Source of the DNA: Hyphomicrobiales bacterium
GTDB lineage: Bacteria > Pseudomonadota > Alphaproteobacteria > Rhizobiales > Xanthobacteraceae
DNA: 40,590 nt
Assembly: GCA_003152455.1 (NCBI GenBank)
Contig: PMAF01000167.1
Location: 27,392-67,981, forward strand
Direction: 5' to 3'
The position numbers and the translations under genes are program-made. Below are positions 8,978 through 16,466 of this stretch, one piece after another; the stretch's first letter is position 1; each line of letters opens with the position of its first letter. Under the pieces are notes generated by a model. It was not told the origin of the DNA. It did not search any database and was given only the letters and a program-made list of their open reading frames with translations.

Positions 8978-9910
8978 TCATAACGTCAAATCCCAATATT
9001 CGGCGACGACGTCCTTGCTCCAGCTATGCCTCTTCTCGCTGGAGGAGAGCGTGAAGCCGGCCTTCTCGTAGATGTGGCGGGCGGCGGTGAGAATGCTGTG
9101 CGTCCACAGCGTGATCTTCTTGTAGCCGGCTTGGCGCGCGAAGCGGACGCACTCGTCGACCAGCCGGGCGCCGAGGCCAAGCCCGCGCCCCTTCGGATCG
9201 ACCAGCAGCAGGCGGACGCGCGCGACCTCTTCGGAATCCTTCACCAGCATGACGGTGCCGACATTCTCGCCGTTTACTCCCGCGATCCAGCAGCGCTCGC
9301 AAGCGGGATCGTTCTTGTTGGCGAAGTCGGCGACAATCTGTGCGCACAGTCCTTCGAACGGTTCCGTCCAGCCGTATTCCTGCGCGTAAACCTCGGCGTG
9401 GCGGGCGACGATCCAGCCGAAATCGCCGGGCTTGGGCTCGAGCAGAATGTAGTCGCGTGACGGCCCTGCCTCCGGATTTCCGGCGAGCAGATTCTCGATC
9501 GTCTGCATGGCCGCGATCAGCTTGGCCTGGTCGTCGGTACGGAGCTTGCCGAGCATTGCCGCGACGTCACGCTGCGAGCGCTCTTCGGCCGGCGCGAAAG
9601 CTTTTCGCCCGCGCGCCGTGAGCGTGAGATGGCTCTGGCGGGCGTCTTCGGCGGAGGGCTTGCGAGCGAGCAGGCCGCGCTTCTCGAAATTGCGCAGCAC
9701 GCGGGAAAGATATCCGGCGTCGAGATCGAGCGCCCGGCCGATCGCGGTGGCGGTGATGCCGTCACCGTGGGCGATCTCGTAGAGCACCCGCATTTCCCCC
9801 AAAGAGTAGGGGCTGTCGAGATAGGTTTTGCGCAGCACGCCGATCTGCCGCGTGTAGAAACGGTTGAAGCTGCGCACGGCGCCGGTGCGTTGCGGGTTTA
9901 CGGCGGTCAT
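8978..9910 (-). CDS. MarR transcriptional regulator fused to GNAT acetyltransferase
   Basis: The 310-residue protein joins two domains. Residues 1-145 form a MarR winged-helix domain: the recognition region is ITATAIGRALDLDAGYLSRVLRNFEKRGLL, cut here into two helices, followed by wing residues KPSAEDARQSHLTLT. Residues 150-310 form a GNAT N-acetyltransferase with acetyl-CoA loop GRGLGLG at 241-247 and a C-terminal HIYEKAGF strand. Such MarR-GNAT fusions are known in alphaproteobacteria and actinobacteria, but the acetylated substrate is not known. A 19-base perfect palindrome lies 20 bases upstream of the start codon and is a natural candidate for autoregulation. It lies downstream of a GT2-like gene on the same strand. 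Confidence 0.92.
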   Translation of the reverse strand: MTAVNPQRTGAVRSFNRFYTRQIGVLRKTYLDSPYSLGEMRVLYEIAHGDGITATAIGRALDLDAGYLSRVLRNFEKRGLLARKPSAEDARQSHLTLTARGRKAFAPAEERSQRDVAAMLGKLRTDDQAKLIAAMQTIENLLAGNPEAGPSRDYILLEPKPGDFGWIVARHAEVYAQEYGWTEPFEGLCAQIVADFANKNDPACERCWIAGVNGENVGTVMLVKDSEEVARVRLLLVDPKGRGLGLGARLVDECVRFARQAGYKKITLWTHSILTAARHIYEKAGFTLSSSEKRHSWSKDVVAEYWDLTL

Positions 9911-9929
9911 GGCGGCAGGGTCGGAGAAT

Positions 9930-9948
9930 TACTTGACTATGTCAAGTA
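9930..9948. promoter_or_regulatory. Palindromic operator upstream of the MarR-GNAT gene
   Basis: TACTTGAC-TAT-GTCAAGTA is a perfect 8-base inverted repeat with a 3-base spacer, in the 42-base gap between the GT2-like stop and the MarR-GNAT start. Size, symmetry and position fit a MarR-type operator. The half-sites also contain TTGAC, so it could overlap a -35 element. Confidence 0.65.
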
Positions 9949-9952
9949 TCTC

Positions 9953-10531
9953 TCAGCGCCAGGAACGTGCCCCGGCCGCCAGCATGGCGAGCCGCCGGCG
10001 GCCGATCCGGCGCAGTATGGCGGCCTCGGCGCCGTCGCCGTCAGGATGGCCACCGATGCGGTCATAGTGCAGCCGCGCGATCACCAGGCCCTGCTCAGGC
10101 CGCGCGCCGCCGCCGAAAGCGACGCGGACGAGTTCGAGCAATTCCGCCAGGCCCGGCCGCAGCAGGTCGGCGACCCCCGGCGGGCGGAATACCGCGGCGC
10201 GTCCGGCGCCGTTGAGCCGGTCGGTTGCTTCGATGAAACGCTCGGTGGCGCTGACCCAGCCCGGCTCCGGCACGCAGCCGGCGCGCAGGAACATCAGCCA
10301 CGGCGTGCGGGTCGAAACCGCGGCCGCCTTCAGCCGCGCTCCCAGCGGCGTGCTCGAGGTCATGAAACGGCAGCCGGCGATATCGGCCACTTCCGCGGTG
10401 GCGTCGTGCGAGCCGGCATCGGTCACGATCACTTCGCCGAGCAGGCCGGCGGTGGCGCCAGGCACGAGTGCCGCCAAGGTCGGCACCAGCGCGCGTTCCG
10501 ATTCGTGGGTGGAGATGATCGCGCTCAGCAT
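9953..10531 (-). CDS. GT2-like glycosyltransferase domain protein lacking an obvious DXD
   Basis: This 192-residue protein has the start of a GT-A fold: AIISTHESERALVPTLAAL, then EVIVTDAGSHDATAEVAD in place of the usual V-D-D-G-S. At the position where GT2 enzymes normally carry the metal-binding D-x-D (as in FLDAD), it reads FLRAGCVPEPGW. The protein is also shorter than standard GT2 enzymes and has no membrane segment. I therefore call the fold with fair confidence but not the activity. I recall such proteins next to PA0069-type radical SAM genes in relatives, which is the divergent neighbour here. Confidence 0.75.
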   Translation of the reverse strand: MLSAIISTHESERALVPTLAALVPGATAGLLGEVIVTDAGSHDATAEVADIAGCRFMTSSTPLGARLKAAAVSTRTPWLMFLRAGCVPEPGWVSATERFIEATDRLNGAGRAAVFRPPGVADLLRPGLAELLELVRVAFGGGARPEQGLVIARLHYDRIGGHPDGDGAEAAILRRIGRRRLAMLAAGARSWR

Positions 10532-10533
10532 GG

Positions 10534-10557
10534 AACCCGGATCTTGTGGATCGGGTT
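10534..10557. promoter_or_regulatory. Imperfect inverted repeat upstream of the GT2-like gene
   Basis: AACCCG (10534-10539) pairs with CGGGTT (10552-10557), with a further ATC/GAT pair inside after a one-base bulge. It sits directly upstream of the start codon at 10531. It may be an operator or a leader hairpin; the evidence is weak. The rest of the divergent gap to 10676 shows nothing definite. Confidence 0.3.
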
Positions 10558-10676
10558 ACACCATATCATGTGGGATTTGCCGGCCGCGCTACGAGATCGG
10601 GCCATAGGCTGCTCAAATTGTGGGGCCTTCCAATAATGTTCTTGTTATGTTCTCCTTTCTCTACTAGGATGCCGCC

Positions 10677-11846
10677 ATGGCTCGACACACTGCAGCCCTG
10701 AAACGCCCGCCGGAAAAGGAGCTGCCCTCCGCGCCGGCGGGCGTCTATGTCGACGAGGCGACCGATTTGCTCGGCGTCGCGGTCGAGTTCGAACGCCGGC
10801 GCGGGCGCGGCGCCCAAAGCAATGCCGTGGGCCGTTACGAGCCGCTGGCGCGCATCGCCTTCGACGACGGCTGGCGTTCGCTCGACGAATTGCCGCCGTT
10901 CAAGACTACGGTGGCGACGGATGCCACCCGCAAGATCATCACCCGCAACGACTCGCCCGACATCGGTTTCGACCGCTCGATCAATCCCTATCGCGGCTGC
11001 GAGCACGGCTGCGTCTACTGCTTCGCGCGCCCGACCCACGCCTATCTCGGCCTGTCGCCCGGACTCGATTTCGAATCCAAGTTGTTCGTGAAGCCGGAAG
11101 CCGCCGAGCTTTTGGCGAAGGAATTGTCGGCGCCCGGCTATTCGCCGAAGGTGATCGCCATCGGCACCAATACCGATCCCTATCAGCCGATCGAGCGGCG
11201 CTACAAAGTCATGCGCCGCATCCTGGAAGTGCTCGACCGCGCCAACCATCCGGTCGGCATTGTCACCAAGTCGGCGCTGGTGCTGCGCGATCTCGACATT
11301 CTCGCCCGCATGGCAGAGCGCAAGCTCGCCAAGGTCGCGCTCTCGGTCACTACGCTCGACGCCGAACTCGCGCGCAAGATGGAGCCGCGCGCGGCGACGC
11401 CGATGCGGCGGCTGGAGACGCTGCGCCGGCTGGCGCAGGTCGGCGTGCCGACGACGGTGATGGTGGCGCCGGTGATCCCGGCGCTCAACGACATGGAAAT
11501 CGAGCGCATCCTGGAGGCGGCCGTGACCGCCGGCGTCAAGGAGGCGGGTTATGTGCTGCTGCGCCTGCCGCTTGAGGTGCGCGACCTGTTCCGCGAATGG
11601 CTGCGGGCAAACTTCCCACATCGTGATGAACACGTCTTCAAGCTGATCCGCGAAACGCGCGGGGGCAAGGACTACGACTCGACCTGGGGCAAGCGCATGA
11701 AAGGCACCGGGCCTTACGCCTGGATGATCGGGCGGCGCTTCGAGGTGGCTTGCGAGAAGCTCGGGCTCAATGCGAGCAAGTCCTCGCTCTCGACCGCGCA
11801 TTTCCGCGCGCCGAAGGCCGCGACCGAGCAGTTGAGTTTGTTCTAG
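10677..11846 (+). CDS. PA0069-family radical SAM protein
   Basis: This is a 389-residue radical SAM protein of the PA0069 / SplB-like group. The 4Fe-4S cluster motif is C108-EHG-C112-VY-C115 within NPYRGCEHGCVYC, followed by the AdoMet-fold strands including AIGTNTDPYQPIER. Related proteins are annotated with reference to spore photoproduct lyase, but the reaction of this group is not established and no UV-repair role should be assumed. An AGGA ribosome site precedes the ATG. It is divergent from the GT2-like gene. Confidence 0.92.
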   Translation: MARHTAALKRPPEKELPSAPAGVYVDEATDLLGVAVEFERRRGRGAQSNAVGRYEPLARIAFDDGWRSLDELPPFKTTVATDATRKIITRNDSPDIGFDRSINPYRGCEHGCVYCFARPTHAYLGLSPGLDFESKLFVKPEAAELLAKELSAPGYSPKVIAIGTNTDPYQPIERRYKVMRRILEVLDRANHPVGIVTKSALVLRDLDILARMAERKLAKVALSVTTLDAELARKMEPRAATPMRRLETLRRLAQVGVPTTVMVAPVIPALNDMEIERILEAAVTAGVKEAGYVLLRLPLEVRDLFREWLRANFPHRDEHVFKLIRETRGGKDYDSTWGKRMKGTGPYAWMIGRRFEVACEKLGLNASKSSLSTAHFRAPKAATEQLSLF

Positions 11847-11858
11847 GCGCGCTCTCGA

Positions 11859-12902
11859 TCAGACCGGGATGCCGACGAGGGCTTCGAAGCGCGCGCGATA
11901 GGCCGGCCAAGCTTCCGGATTGACCAGACGCGGCGGCCGGCCGCCCTTGAGCAAGCCGACGATCTGCTCGGCCGCTTGTTCGGCCATGTCGTGGCGCGCT
12001 TCCATCGTTACGCCGGCGGTGTGAAAGGTCGCGATCACGTTGTCGAGCGTCAGCAGCGGATGCTGCAGCGGCGGCGGCTCCTTGTCCCAGACATCGACGC
12101 CGGCGCCGCTCAGATGGCTGGATTGCAGCGCCTTAAACAGCGCGGCTTCGTCGGCGATGCCGCCGCGCGCCGTGGTCACGAACACGGCGCCTTTTTTCAT
12201 CCGGGCAAATGCTCGCGCATCGATCATTCCCAGCGTTTCGTTTGTACGCGGACAGTGGATCGACACGAAATCCGATCGCGCGAGCAATTCGTCCAGCGTC
12301 ACCGAACGCGCGCCGCGCCGGGCGATTTCTTCCACGCCGACGTAGGGGTCGTAGGCCAGCACGGTCATGCCGAAGGCGTTCGCCAGGTAAGCGACGCGCG
12401 TGCCGACATGGCCGATCCCGACAACGCCGAGAATCTTGCCGGCAATGTCATGGCCCATAAGCTCTTCGCGCGCGAAGCCGCGTTCGCGCCGCAGCCGCTT
12501 GTCGGATTCGGCGATCCGCTTCGACAGCGAAAGCATGACGCCGAGGGTCTGCTCCGCGACCGCGCGCGCGTTAATGCCGGCCTGGTTGACGACGATGATG
12601 CCGGCCTTGGTGCAGGCGGCGACATCGACCGTGTCGTAGCCCGCGCCGCTGGTCGAGACACACAGCAGCTTCGGACAGCGTTCCAGCAGCTCGGCGGTCG
12701 CAAACCACTGCTTCGGCAACTCGTCTTTCGCCGACGAAATCAGATAGACGTGTGCGTCACGCAGATCGGCCCATGTGCCGTTCTCCGCGCCCTTGAGATT
12801 GCACGTCCGCAACTCGATGTCGGCTTCGCGCGCAAATTGTTCGGCCATCGCCGGATCGTACGGAAAGTTGAATCGAACGACGATTTTTGGATTTGCGGTC
12901 AT
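11859..12902 (-). CDS. NAD(P)-dependent D-2-hydroxyacid dehydrogenase
   Basis: The 347-residue protein is a D-isomer-specific 2-hydroxyacid dehydrogenase. The dinucleotide-binding loop is GIGHVG at 162-167 with Asp185 in YDPYVG a few strands on, which suggests NAD rather than NADP. The catalytic set is Arg246 (TTARGG), Glu275 (DKEPPP) and His294 (FHTAGV). The specific substrate (phosphoglycerate, glyoxylate, hydroxypyruvate or other) cannot be read from sequence; the absence of an ACT domain argues against a classical long SerA. A GAGAG ribosome site and a GACTC site lie immediately upstream of the start. It converges on the radical SAM gene. Confidence 0.92.
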   Translation of the reverse strand: MTANPKIVVRFNFPYDPAMAEQFAREADIELRTCNLKGAENGTWADLRDAHVYLISSAKDELPKQWFATAELLERCPKLLCVSTSGAGYDTVDVAACTKAGIIVVNQAGINARAVAEQTLGVMLSLSKRIAESDKRLRRERGFAREELMGHDIAGKILGVVGIGHVGTRVAYLANAFGMTVLAYDPYVGVEEIARRGARSVTLDELLARSDFVSIHCPRTNETLGMIDARAFARMKKGAVFVTTARGGIADEAALFKALQSSHLSGAGVDVWDKEPPPLQHPLLTLDNVIATFHTAGVTMEARHDMAEQAAEQIVGLLKGGRPPRLVNPEAWPAYRARFEALVGIPV

Positions 12903-13049
12903 CGGACTCTCAAAATTACGCCGGCTCGCGGGCCGGCTGAAGCAATATAGATAGCGCGCGCCGGCTATCGTTTGCTAGTTCCGTTTTCATCCACACGCGC
13001 CGCTTTGCGCATTGACTTGAGCGCCCTGCCGCGCATTGTCTCTCGCGTC

Positions 13050-13775
13050 ATGGCCGCCAAATTAAAAAAAGCCAACCCGAAGGTGAAGACGCTTGCGCGC
13101 CTGGCGCTCGACGAGCCGGTGTTGCGCCCCACTTTCCGGCGCGAGCGGCGCGCGCTCAACAAAGGTATCTACCCGGTCGCCGGCTGTGACGAGGCGGGCA
13201 GGGGACCGCTCGCCGGTCCGGTGGTGGCAGCGGCGGTCATCCTCGATCCCAAACACATCCCGCGCGGCCTCAACGACTCCAAGAAGCTCGACGCCGCCGT
13301 GCGCGAGAAACTGTACGAAAAGATTTGCGCCACCGCGCAAGTTTCGGTGGCGTTCGGCGCCGTCGCGCGCATCGATCGCGACAACATCCTGCGCGCCTCG
13401 CTCTGGGCGCTGGCGCGCGCGGTGAAGGCGCTGCCGGTCGCGCCGCGGCTCGTTTTCGTCGACGGCAACATGAAAATCGATTGCGGCTGCGACTGCGAGG
13501 CGGTGGTCTCCGGCGACGCGCTGGTGCTGTCGGTGGCGGCGGCCTCGATCGTCGCCAAGGTCACCCGCGACCGGCTGATGGTGCGCCTCGGCCTCGAGCA
13601 CCCCGGCTACGGCTTCGAGCGCCACATGGGCTATTCGGTCCCTGAGCATTTCGCGGCGCTGGCGCGCCTCGGGCCGACCATCCATCATCGCCGATCCTTC
13701 GCGCCGGTGGCGGCCAAGCTTGCCGCGCTGGCCGGGGCCTCCGACGAGGTGATCGCCGCGTTGTTGCCTCTTTAG
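13050..13775 (+). CDS. rnhB: Ribonuclease HII
   Basis: RNase HII cleaves RNA in RNA-DNA hybrids and starts removal of single ribonucleotides from DNA. From the ATG at 13050 the product has 241 residues with a 40-residue basic N-terminal extension, then [14 protein letters not shown] with Asp47 and Glu48, FVDGNMKID with the third acidic residue, and [13 protein letters not shown] 26-residue longer frame begins at 12972, but its extra part does not look like the family. No clear ribosome site is visible at either start. A mosaic repeat follows the gene. Confidence 0.95.
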   Translation: MAAKLKKANPKVKTLARLALDEPVLRPTFRRERRALNKGIYPVAGCDEAGRGPLAGPVVAAAVILDPKHIPRGLNDSKKLDAAVREKLYEKICATAQVSVAFGAVARIDRDNILRASLWALARAVKALPVAPRLVFVDGNMKIDCGCDCEAVVSGDALVLSVAAASIVAKVTRDRLMVRLGLEHPGYGFERHMGYSVPEHFAALARLGPTIHHRRSFAPVAAKLAALAGASDEVIAALLPL

Positions 13776-13804
13776 CCCGGCTTCTCTATCTCTGCCCGCT
13801 CTTA

Positions 13805-13916
13805 TCCCTCCCTGCTCGTGGGGAGGGTGGCGAGCGAAAGCGAGCCGGGTGGGGATTGTTCACCCCACCCCGATCTTCGCTACGCCCGAATCGACCCTCC
13901 CCTTGCAGGGGAGGGA
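13805..13916. repeat. Mosaic palindromic intergenic repeat (rhizobial type)
   Basis: This 112-base element begins TCCCTCCC and ends GGGAGGGA. It contains three local hairpins: CCCTCCC with GGGGAGGG (13806-13827), GGGTGGGG with CCCCACCC (13847-13854 and 13863-13870), and CCCTCCCCT with AGGGGAGGG (13895-13903 and 13907-13915, three-base loop). Between them is the phrase GGCGAGCGAAAGCGAGCC. This wording is characteristic of a repeat family seen between genes in many Rhizobiales. It fills most of the 160-base gap between rnhB and the GT39-like gene. Confidence 0.75.
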
Positions 13917-13935
13917 TTAAAAAAATTGCGGGCCA

Positions 13936-15435
13936 ATGCATTACGTCTCTTTGATCGTCGAATTCGTGCGCGGGCGCCCGGCGGTGGTTTTCTGGACCGC
14001 GGCGCTGACGCAAGCCACGTTGTGGACGCTGATGCCCGCGCTGTTCTATAGCGCGCCGCCCGGCGGGGCGCCCTTGCTGTTGGCCATTGGCCACGAATTC
14101 GTGCTCGGCAGCTATCTCGGGCCGCCGCTGTCGTTCTGGCTGGGCGAACTCGTCTTCCGCCTCGGCGGCGCGTTCGGGCTTTACGCCTTGGCGCAGGCCT
14201 GCATCGTTCTCACCTATTGGTCGGTGTTCATGCTCGGCCGCCGCATCGTCGGCACGCGCCATGCGGTGCTGGCCGTGCTGCTGCTGGTCGGCGTTTCGGC
14301 CTTCACGGTGCCGAGCCCGGATTTCGGTCCGGCGGTCCTGGCGGCGCCGTTCTGGGGCCTGGCGCTGCTGCACTACTGGCGCGCGATCATCGAGCGCGAG
14401 CGCGGCTGCTGGTATCTGCTCGCGGTCGATCTTGGCCTGCTGCTGCTCGCGAGCTACGTCGGACTGATCCTGATCGCGCTAATGGCCGCGTTCACGCTGG
14501 CGACGGCGCGCGGGCGCGCGTCGCTGTTTCATGCCGATCCCTGGATCGCGCTGTTGCCGTTTGTCATCGTCATCTTTCCGCATTTGCTGTGGCTGAGCGG
14601 AGGGCGCGATCTTGTCATCTCGGGCCTCAACGACAAGAGCGAGGTGATCGACGCGCTGCCGCCCGGCCTTTGGCTCTGCGCCGCGCTGGTGGCGACCCAT
14701 CTCGGCCTCGGAGTGATGGTCGCGTTCGCCGGCGGCTGGCCGAGGCGGCGGCTGCGCGCACCGCTGATCGAGCGCAATCCGGTCGAACTGCTCGGACGGT
14801 CGTTCGTCTACTTCTTCGCGCTGATGCCGGCTGCCGTGGCGATCGCCATCGTCTTTGTCTGCGGCCGGCTCGGACCGCTTGATCACGTCGCCCCGCTGGT
14901 GGTGCTCTCAGGGCTGGCGGTTGTGGTCGCCGCCGGCGATCAACTGCCGATCTATCACGAGCGAACGGTGTCATCGATCTGGCTCGGTTTACTGGTGGTG
15001 CCGCCGATCTTCGTCATGATCGGCCTCGGCGTGCTGCCGTGGACGGCGCCGGTCGACCTCAAGGTGTCGCAACCGGCGAACGCCGAGGGCCGTTTCTTCG
15101 CCGACAGTTTCCAGCGCCGCACCGGCCAGCCGTTATCCTACGTCACCGGAGACGCGCGCCTCGCGCCGCTGGTCGCGCTCGGCGCGCCAAGCCGCCCGCA
15201 CGTTTATTTCGACTGGGCGCCGCAGCGCAGCCCGTGGGCGAGCCCCGCCGATTTCCGCGCGCACGGCGGCATCCTGGTTTGGCCGGCCGAAGCCGATGGC
15301 GCGCCGCCGGCAGCGCTGAAGGCGCAATTCCCCGACCTGGTGCCGGAAGTGCCGCGCTCGTTCGTGCGCCGGATGCAAGGCATCCTGCCGCTGATCCGGC
15401 TCGGCTGGGCTACGGTGCGGCCGCCATCGCCCTAA
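13936..15435 (+). CDS. GT39-like (PMT/ArnT superfamily) membrane glycosyltransferase
   Basis: The 499-residue protein has about ten hydrophobic segments and a soluble C-terminal part from about residue 375, the general plan of GT39-type transferases that use polyprenyl-phosphate sugars. The first outer loop has HEFVLGSYLGPPLSFWLGE, which aligns with the family's D/E...PPL pattern, although a canonical Asp-Glu pair is not evident. The nearest gene upstream is rnhB, separated by the mosaic repeat, and it converges on cydB, so context does not suggest a substrate. No strong ribosome site precedes the ATG. Confidence 0.8.
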   Translation: MHYVSLIVEFVRGRPAVVFWTAALTQATLWTLMPALFYSAPPGGAPLLLAIGHEFVLGSYLGPPLSFWLGELVFRLGGAFGLYALAQACIVLTYWSVFMLGRRIVGTRHAVLAVLLLVGVSAFTVPSPDFGPAVLAAPFWGLALLHYWRAIIERERGCWYLLAVDLGLLLLASYVGLILIALMAAFTLATARGRASLFHADPWIALLPFVIVIFPHLLWLSGGRDLVISGLNDKSEVIDALPPGLWLCAALVATHLGLGVMVAFAGGWPRRRLRAPLIERNPVELLGRSFVYFFALMPAAVAIAIVFVCGRLGPLDHVAPLVVLSGLAVVVAAGDQLPIYHERTVSSIWLGLLVVPPIFVMIGLGVLPWTAPVDLKVSQPANAEGRFFADSFQRRTGQPLSYVTGDARLAPLVALGAPSRPHVYFDWAPQRSPWASPADFRAHGGILVWPAEADGAPPAALKAQFPDLVPEVPRSFVRRMQGILPLIRLGWATVRPPSP

Positions 15436-15462
15436 CTTTATGCAGAAGCCGGCTCGCGCGCC

Positions 15463-16464
15463 TTAATGATAGCTCTCGCCTTCGCGCACCTTGCCGCGGA
15501 ACAGCCAATAGACGAACACCTCGTAGCCGATCACGAACGGCAAAAGTAACAGCGTGCCGAGCAACATGAATATCTGGCTCGCGGGTGCGGCGGCGGTTTC
15601 CCAGACGGTGAGCGAGGGCGGCACCAGATAGGGGAAATCGGAAATCACCAGCCCGAGATAGCCCAGCATGAACAGCGCGATCGCCGCCAGGAACGGCGGC
15701 ACTTCGCGGCCATTTTCCAGCCAGCGCCAGCAGAGCCAGGCCGTGAGCGCGGTCACCACCGGTACCGGCCACAGGAAGTAGAAATTCGGCAGCGAGAACC
15801 AGCGCGTCGCGATGCGCGGCTCGGCCAGCGGCGTCCACAGGCTTACCGCCGCCATGAAGAACAGTACCGCGAGCAACAGTCCCTTGGCTTGCGCGCGCGA
15901 GCGCGCGGCGACCGGTCCCTCGGTTTTCATCGTCAGCCAAGTGGCGCCGAGCAAGGCGTAGCCGGTGACCAAGGCTAGCCCGCATAAGAAGGCGAACGGC
16001 GTCGCCCAATGGAACGGCCCACCGGCATAGCCGCCGTCGCGCACCGGAACGCCTTGGATCAACCCGCCCAGGATCATGCCTTGCGCGAAACCGGCGAGCG
16101 TCGAGCCGCCGGTGAACACCACGCTCCACCACGTCTTGCTGTACGAGACGGTGCGGAATTCGAACGCAATGCCGCGGAACACCAGCGCCAGCAGCATGAC
16201 GATCACCGGCAGATAGAACGCCGGCATGATAACCGCATAGGCGCGCGGGAAAGCGACGAACAGGCCGGCGCCGCCCAGCACCAGCCAGGTCTCGTTGCCG
16301 TCCCAGAACGGCGCCACCGAGCGCATCATCTGGTCGCGTTCGCCCTCGCTGCGCGCGAACGGGAACAGCATGCCGATGCCGAGATCGAAGCCGTCGAGGG
16401 TTACATACATTGCGACGGCGGTGCCGATAACGGCGGCCCAGATGACCGGCAGATACCATTCCAT
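15463..16464 (-). CDS. cydB: Cytochrome bd-type quinol oxidase subunit II
   Basis: CydB/CioB is the second membrane subunit of the bd quinol oxidase that reduces oxygen to water at the cytoplasmic membrane. From the ATG at 16464 the protein has 333 residues and begins MEWYLPVIWAAVIGTAVAMYV, followed by LDGFDLGIGML, a strong CydB signature, and the WDGNETWLVLGG motif. Eight or nine membrane segments follow. The start lies two bases after the cydA stop, so the genes are one operon. A longer frame into cydA exists but is a by-product. No cydX-like small gene is seen between cydB and the convergent GT39-like gene. Confidence 0.96.
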   Translation of the reverse strand: MEWYLPVIWAAVIGTAVAMYVTLDGFDLGIGMLFPFARSEGERDQMMRSVAPFWDGNETWLVLGGAGLFVAFPRAYAVIMPAFYLPVIVMLLALVFRGIAFEFRTVSYSKTWWSVVFTGGSTLAGFAQGMILGGLIQGVPVRDGGYAGGPFHWATPFAFLCGLALVTGYALLGATWLTMKTEGPVAARSRAQAKGLLLAVLFFMAAVSLWTPLAEPRIATRWFSLPNFYFLWPVPVVTALTAWLCWRWLENGREVPPFLAAIALFMLGYLGLVISDFPYLVPPSLTVWETAAAPASQIFMLLGTLLLLPFVIGYEVFVYWLFRGKVREGESYH

Positions 16465-16466
16465 CG

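Noticed and set aside
9930-9948. FixK/FNR box reading of TTGAC-N3-GTCAA
   Set aside because: FNR-type boxes have a four-base spacer (TTGAT-N4-ATCAA). Here the spacer is three, and the neighbour is a MarR gene, so a MarR operator fits better.
12919-12938. GCCGGC...GCCGGC palindromic stretch upstream of the hydroxyacid dehydrogenase
   Set aside because: Short self-complementary GC hexamers are common by chance at this base composition.
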